DNA from: Flavobacteriales bacterium
GTDB taxonomy: Bacteria; Bacteroidota; Bacteroidia; UBA10329
Assembly (NCBI GenBank): GCA_021739695.1
Contig: JAIPBM010000036.1
Location: 1 to 32,895, forward strand
Direction: 5' to 3'
Length of the DNA: 32,895 bases
In this document: positions 32,670-32,895 of the stretch, piece after piece
Layout of the letters: each line of letters opens with the position of its first letter
Position numbering within the stretch: the first letter of the stretch is position 1
Notes under the pieces: model-generated
Told to the model about the DNA's origin: nothing
What the model saw: only the letters and a program-made list of their open reading frames with translations
The model's database searches: none
Position numbers and translations under genes: made by a program

Positions 32670-32821
32670 CTTTTGACATTGAGAGAAAACCTACTTTATG
32701 AAGACGCAGGACAGCAGCAATGATCTGTATGACACCAATTAGCCTCCACACCTAATTCTGTTCAATAAACTGTGTCAACGGTCAGTAATACTTAATTTAA
32801 AAACTGAAAAAGACACAGACA

Positions 32822-32895
32822 ATGAAAGAAGAAGAGAAAGACAGATTCGATTACGCCAACTTTGAGAGGGAAGCGATAGAGAAATTGAAGAACGG
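32822..32895 (+). CDS. Start of a possible IS256-like transposase (cut by window end)
   Basis: Only about 24 codons are visible: MKEEEKDRFDYANFEREAIE then KLKN. An acidic start followed by FDYxxFExxAIEKLKxG resembles the N terminus of IS256-family transposases in this phylum, but this is a short match from memory. The 150 bp before it contain CTGTGTC (32770-32776) and GACACAG (32812-32818) in inverted orientation, possibly part of an IS end. Confidence is low because the catalytic part lies outside. Confidence 0.4.
   Translation, partial: MKEEEKDRFDYANFEREAIEKLKN

Noticed and set aside
32515-32751. Minus-strand frame with a PWKCARC peptide
   Set aside because: The peptide is the reverse reading of the island repeat core and recurs at R3; it lies antisense to the RelE/ParE toxin end.

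Overview
The window looks like chromosomal DNA of a Bacteroidota bacterium, most likely from the Flavobacteriia. Four signs support this: a secreted protein with a C-terminal type IX sorting domain, a cytochrome c maturation cluster whose CcmE carries the CxxxY heme motif, a BshB1-type bacillithiol deacetylase, and several TAnnTTTG promoter boxes, one of them with a TTG exactly 19 nt upstream. The species cannot be told from the sequence.

Layout. 1-2225: a 42-bp tandem repeat, a DUF2520 oxidoreductase, and a repeat-rich stretch in which a DUF559 nuclease gene sits between long direct repeats built around two G/C-rich palindromes. 2226-7103: a small secreted protein and a leftward ccmB-ccmC-ccmD-ccmE-ccmF cluster for heme delivery to c-type cytochromes (ccmA is not here). 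7191-16092: a glutathione peroxidase, BshB1, a two-domain class A beta-lactamase-like protein whose second domain has lost its catalytic motifs, a flippase, a copper P-type ATPase, tRNA-His(GTG) with a textbook promoter and terminator, DUF3820, a PrxQ/Bcp peroxiredoxin, an alpha/beta hydrolase and an Smr protein. 16163-21393: a WG-repeat protein, a SprT-like protease, FeoB, FeoA and a tiny lipoprotein. 21484-23596: an MlaE/MlaF-type lipid ABC transporter pair followed by an unknown lipoprotein. 23677-28685: a type IX secretion substrate, then the housekeeping genes obg, adk and hpt (leftward) and purK-purE (rightward).

28740-32895 is an accessory island, clearly different from the rest. It holds four consecutive, same-strand, two-gene modules of toxin-antitoxin or toxin-immunity type: RHH/MazF, MntA/HepT, an orphan Rhs C-terminal tip with an HExxH motif plus a putative immunity protein, and an antitoxin/RelE-ParE pair. 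A copy of one dispersed repeat (core GCGCACTTYCACGG) lies in each gap between modules and after the last one. The island ends, at the window edge, in what may be the start of an IS256-like transposase. The array resembles a cassette array without any visible integrase, and is the best candidate for an undescribed system here. The palindrome-plus-DUF559 locus near the start is the second candidate.

Genes likely to work together: ccmBCDEF; feoA-feoB (perhaps with sprT); mlaE-mlaF; hpt-adk (with obg behind a hairpin); purK-purE; and each toxin module. The stress and metal genes (gpx, prxQ, bshB1, copA, feoAB) are scattered rather than in one operon.
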